The notes under the pieces are model-generated. The model was not told the origin of the DNA. It saw only the letters and a program-made list of their open reading frames with translations, and did no database searches. A program made the position numbers and the translations under genes. DNA of 8,013 nucleotides from RUG626 sp964411785 (GTDB lineage: Bacteria; Bacillota; Clostridia; Oscillospirales; Oscillospiraceae). This document shows, one piece after another, positions 5,990 through 8,013 of the stretch. How positions within the stretch are numbered: the stretch's first letter is position 1; each line of letters begins with the position of its first letter. The stretch is from NCBI GenBank assembly GCA_964411785.1, contig CAYPMJ010000093.1, positions 1 to 8,013 of the forward strand, in the 5' to 3' direction.

Positions 5990-6883
5990 TTAAAGGTAGT
6001 ATTGCGGATTGATATATAGCCCATTGACAATTATCTCAAAGTGCAGACAAGGGCCTGTTGCGTTACCGCTGCTTCCTGAGAGCGCCACCGTTTCCCCAAT
6101 CGTTATACTTTGACCGGATGAAACCAAAACCTCATTCAGGTGTGCGTACAGCGTTCTGAAGCCCTCATGTTCCAGGATCAGGTAGATTCCATAGCTGGAG
6201 CTGTCACCAACAGCCCATACCGTACCATCCGCAAAAGCTGAAACCTCAGAACGCTCTGAAACTCCGATATCTAATCCGTAGTGAAATTTTACACCCCCTC
6301 CGTTGGGATTCTCACGAAACCCGAATCCAGATGTGATACTTCCCTCAGCAGGACAATTCCCTTCCACTCCAAGTTCTAACCGTTCCAATGTGGCGTTATC
6401 AGGAAAGGGATAGTCAGAATAGGCTGCCTGGCTGGCTATAAAAGCGGCAACCATGGTGTCTGCATTGGTACTGTCACCATCTGCAGTTCCCTGCTCATCG
6501 AAATCCGGCTCGACTGTAGTGGTTTTTCCGGTTACATCACCGTATAGTTCCTCATCGTCCATATCCCCAGCGGAAACCTGCAAATAGTCAGTCTCTGCCT
6601 GAAATGCCTGGTGCCATGCCTCAGGAAGTGCATCCGAAAGTCGGCGTTCACCTGATACAGCCTCACCTAACACCTGCAAAGCTCCGTTTAAATCCATGCC
6701 TCCCCCCATTACCCGCGTCAGCGCGTCCTCAGCGGAGGAGAGTATCCCTGGAAAAGCAATCTTGATGATCACCGCTGCGATGAGCACCCACATGCATACG
6801 ATAAGCCTGGTTTCAATGGAGTTCCCCTGGCAGTGTCTTCCCCTCTTTCTTGCTGAATGCGCTCTTTTCCCCTCGTAAACCAT
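5990..6883 (-). CDS. Membrane-anchored M23/LytM-domain protein, SpoIVFA-like
   Basis: Numbered from the ATG at 6881-6883 (297 residues). A basic cytoplasmic N terminus (RAHSARKRGRH) precedes one transmembrane segment (about 26-46), a low-complexity acidic linker (about 95-145) and a C-terminal LytM/M23 fold (about 175-297). In that domain SGFGFRENP, FHYGLDI (H201 and D205, metal ligands), YAHL (H248) and CLHFE (H281, third ligand) are visible, but the catalytic first His of the usual HLH is Cys279. Cell-wall hydrolysis is therefore doubtful; a binding or scaffold role is more likely, as for SpoIVFA, which holds SpoIVFB at the forespore membrane. The M50 protease gene follows after three bases. 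An upstream ATG at 6919 would add 12 residues but has no ribosome binding site; the chosen start has GGGGG eight bases before it, itself modest. It could instead be a general LytM regulator of peptidoglycan enzymes. Confidence 0.82.
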   Translation of the reverse strand: MVYEGKRAHSARKRGRHCQGNSIETRLIVCMWVLIAAVIIKIAFPGILSSAEDALTRVMGGGMDLNGALQVLGEAVSGERRLSDALPEAWHQAFQAETDYLQVSAGDMDDEELYGDVTGKTTTVEPDFDEQGTADGDSTNADTMVAAFIASQAAYSDYPFPDNATLERLELGVEGNCPAEGSITSGFGFRENPNGGGVKFHYGLDIGVSERSEVSAFADGTVWAVGDSSSYGIYLILEHEGFRTLYAHLNEVLVSSGQSITIGETVALSGSSGNATGPCLHFEIIVNGLYINPQYYL

Positions 6884-6919
6884 AGTTAAGGCCCCCGTAA
6901 TATAAAAGAAGGATGCCAT

Positions 6920-6948
6920 ATTCTATGGCTGTTTGTTCCAGGCTATAC
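6920..6948 (-). promoter_or_regulatory. Candidate sigma-E-type promoter for the M23/M50 operon
   Basis: Minus strand: CATAGAAT (6920-6927) matches 7 of 8 positions of the mother-cell sigma-E -10 consensus CATACA(A/C)T. Fourteen bases upstream, GTATAGC (6942-6948) is a partial match to the -35. Transcription would begin near 6912, which excludes the ATG at 6919 and supports the start at 6883. A sigma-E promoter would suit a spoIVF-like operon, but the -35 is weak. Confidence 0.33.
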
Positions 6949-7195
6949 CTTTTGATTTACAGGAAGAGCCAGTAGATTATTCTTAAGGAGTCCCTTGAAA
7001 CAGGCTAGATAAATATGAAAGAGATCATTCGTGAGAAAGACGCGAAGGCGGGAGAACCCTTAGTATTTCAAGCTTGAGCAGCGCACTTCTGGCGAAAAGA
7101 ACTGCACAGCACCGATGCCGCAATTGTCTTAAGCTCCGTTTATTTTTCTCAGCACAGAGCGAAAGAATCACAGTAAAAAATATTTCAAATAATCA
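6928..7195. other. Divergent intergenic region without a convincing gene
   Basis: Between the minus-strand operon and the plus-strand kinase-like gene. No tRNA, rRNA or known riboswitch motif was recognised. On the plus strand there is a 20-codon frame at 7015-7077 starting MKEIIREKD, preceded by only a poor AGG, and a 27-codon Met-less open stretch ending IPFDLQEEPVDYS at about 6985. Both could be chance or worn-out gene ends. A weak hairpin with six pairs (TTAAGG/CCTTGA) lies near 6983-6998. Confidence 0.5.
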
Positions 7196-7224
7196 TTGAA
7201 AATTGCGTCCGACTGTGCTAGTAT
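7196..7224 (+). promoter_or_regulatory. Sigma-A-type promoter of the cytidylate kinase-like gene
   Basis: TTGAAA (7196-7201; 5 of 6 to consensus), a 17-base spacer, and TAGTAT (7219-7224; 4 of 6) preceded by TGC, an extended -10 element. Transcription would start near 7231, leaving a leader of about 50 bases before the ATG. Confidence 0.72.
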
Positions 7225-7280
7225 GGAAGGAAGGACATGCATTTTCGGCGGCCTGAAAAATTTATGTAGGAGGGACTTTT

Positions 7281-7901
7281 ATGAAAAAAACCGTTATCGC
7301 CATCAGCCGTTCCTTCGGCAGCGGCGGTGCAGTTGTCGCCAGAAAACTGGCAAATGACTTGGGTGTGGTCCTGTTTGACAGAAAAATTATCGAGATGGCC
7401 GCTGAGAAGAGCGGTCTCTCCCCTGAGTACATTGACAATCTGGAGAACCACGCCACCAGCAGCTTCCTGTTTAACCTTGCCTCTGCTGCTTATCCGTCCG
7501 GTACATTCAGTGTTCAGTACGATCTGCCTATAACCTTCTCTGCCTACTCTGCACAGTCCACGGTTATCAAGGAGGTTGCCTCCAGGGATAGCTGCGTGAT
7601 CGTCGGACGCTGCGCGGAGTACGTTCTCCGAGATGATCCCAACTGTGTTAAAATCTTTATCTACGCCAACCGCGCCGACCGCATAAAGTTTACGATGGAT
7701 GAGTTCAAGCTTGATGCTAAGGCCGCTGAGTCCAAACTCAACAAGCTTGATAAGAGCCGCGCTACATATTACAAGGACTTCACCGGCGAAGCATGGGGCA
7801 GCATTTATTCTCACGATTTATGCATTAATACCTCTACTGTCGGCTGCGATGGTGCTGTGGAAATCATAAAGAGTTTTCTGAAAGCATGCGGGAGAATGTG
7901 A
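7281..7901 (+). CDS. Cytidylate kinase-like P-loop protein
   Basis: Member of the cytidylate kinase-like family (Pfam Cytidylate_kin_2), small nucleoside-phosphate kinase relatives common in gut Clostridia; the substrate is not known. The 206-residue protein starts with a beta strand and P-loop, ISRSFGSGGAVVAR (residues 8-21), where the standard Walker A Lys is absent, as is usual in this family. Further signatures are LFDRKII (31-37), VIVGRCAEYVL (106-116, second strand and helix), DKSRATYYKDFTG (157-169, the lid with Arg and two Tyr) and YSHDLCINTS (176-185). AGGAGGG lies six bases before the ATG. It has its own promoter and terminator and stands alone on the plus strand, so it is probably monocistronic. 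It is distinct from true CMP kinase (Cmk), which is longer and usually next to ribosomal protein S1 or ispH. Catalytic activity is not proven by the sequence. Confidence 0.9.
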   Translation: MKKTVIAISRSFGSGGAVVARKLANDLGVVLFDRKIIEMAAEKSGLSPEYIDNLENHATSSFLFNLASAAYPSGTFSVQYDLPITFSAYSAQSTVIKEVASRDSCVIVGRCAEYVLRDDPNCVKIFIYANRADRIKFTMDEFKLDAKAAESKLNKLDKSRATYYKDFTGEAWGSIYSHDLCINTSTVGCDGAVEIIKSFLKACGRM

Positions 7902-7922
7902 CGGGTGGTCTATCACCGTCAC
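7898..7922 (+). other. Hairpin overlapping the stop codon of the kinase-like gene
   Basis: GTGAC and GGTG pair with CACC and GTCAC (nine pairs, one bulged G, six-base loop). The TGA stop at 7899-7901 lies inside the left arm. No T-run follows, so it is not itself a terminator; it may protect the transcript 3' end together with the terminator 12 bases further on. Confidence 0.55.
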
Positions 7923-7934
7923 ACATCCGTCTCT

Positions 7935-7968
7935 GCTGCGCCTCATTCTGAGGCGCAGCGTCTTTTTC
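7935..7968 (+). terminator. Strong intrinsic terminator of the kinase-like gene
   Basis: A perfect 11-base stem, GCTGCGCCTCA at 7935-7945 pairing with 7949-7959, with a three-base loop TTC, followed by GTC and TTTTT (7963-7967). It sits 33 bases after the stop codon and is oriented for the plus strand; there is no matching T-run on the minus strand. Confidence 0.93.
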
Positions 7969-8013
7969 TGAAAAGATCTCCGGAGTCACAATGTAAATTG
8001 CAGACTGGGATTG

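Noticed and set aside
7218..7814. Long minus-strand frame opposite the kinase-like gene
   Set aside because: It is the antisense of a clear Cytidylate_kin_2 gene with promoter, ribosome binding site and terminator; its translation resembles no known family and has no upstream ribosome binding site.
7899..8013. Open minus-strand frame entering from the right edge
   Set aside because: It runs through the terminator and ends inside the kinase-like gene, with no recognisable protein features; chance openness is likelier than a convergent gene end.
1..8013. CRISPR array, insertion sequence, tRNA or rRNA
   Set aside because: No regularly spaced repeats, transposase motifs, terminal inverted repeats or tRNA-like folds were seen on either strand.

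Overview
The window looks like chromosomal DNA from a spore-forming member of the Clostridia, most likely an Oscillospiraceae/Ruminococcaceae-type gut anaerobe. This is inferred from moderate GC, strong AGGAGG-type ribosome binding sites, a SpoIVFA/SpoIVFB-like gene pair beside a TIGR03960/TIGR03936 radical SAM pair, and a cytidylate kinase-like P-loop protein. It is one end of a contig: the first ~60 bases cut a signal peptidase gene and look error-prone.

Layout. All genes but one lie on the minus strand. Read in transcription order from the right, a six-gene run starts near 6883: an M23/LytM membrane protein (SpoIVFA-like), an M50 site-2 protease (SpoIVFB-like), a B12-binding-type radical SAM protein, its DUF2344 partner (8-nt overlap), pfkA (6-phosphofructokinase), and an A24 prepilin peptidase. 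Gaps of -8 to +74 nt suggest one transcript. A weak sigma-E-like promoter lies before the first gene. Between the prepilin peptidase and rplS (793-975) is a decayed C-terminal fragment of a type I restriction specificity subunit (HsdS). rplS (L19) has its own promoter, a structured leader and an intrinsic terminator, followed by the partial lepB. At the right end, on the plus strand, a single cytidylate kinase-like gene has a clear promoter and a strong terminator.

How the genes fit together. The M23/M50 pair resembles the mother-cell complex in which SpoIVFA holds and regulates the intramembrane protease SpoIVFB that activates pro-sigma-K. The two radical SAM-associated proteins are a conserved pair of unproven function, usually found beside RNase E/G and rplU-rpmA; here pfkA follows instead. 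rplS and lepB are housekeeping genes. I did not find a clearly new defence or mobile system. The most interesting points are the HsdS remnant, the missing catalytic His in the M23 protein, the short SpoIVFB-like protease, and pfkA in this operon.
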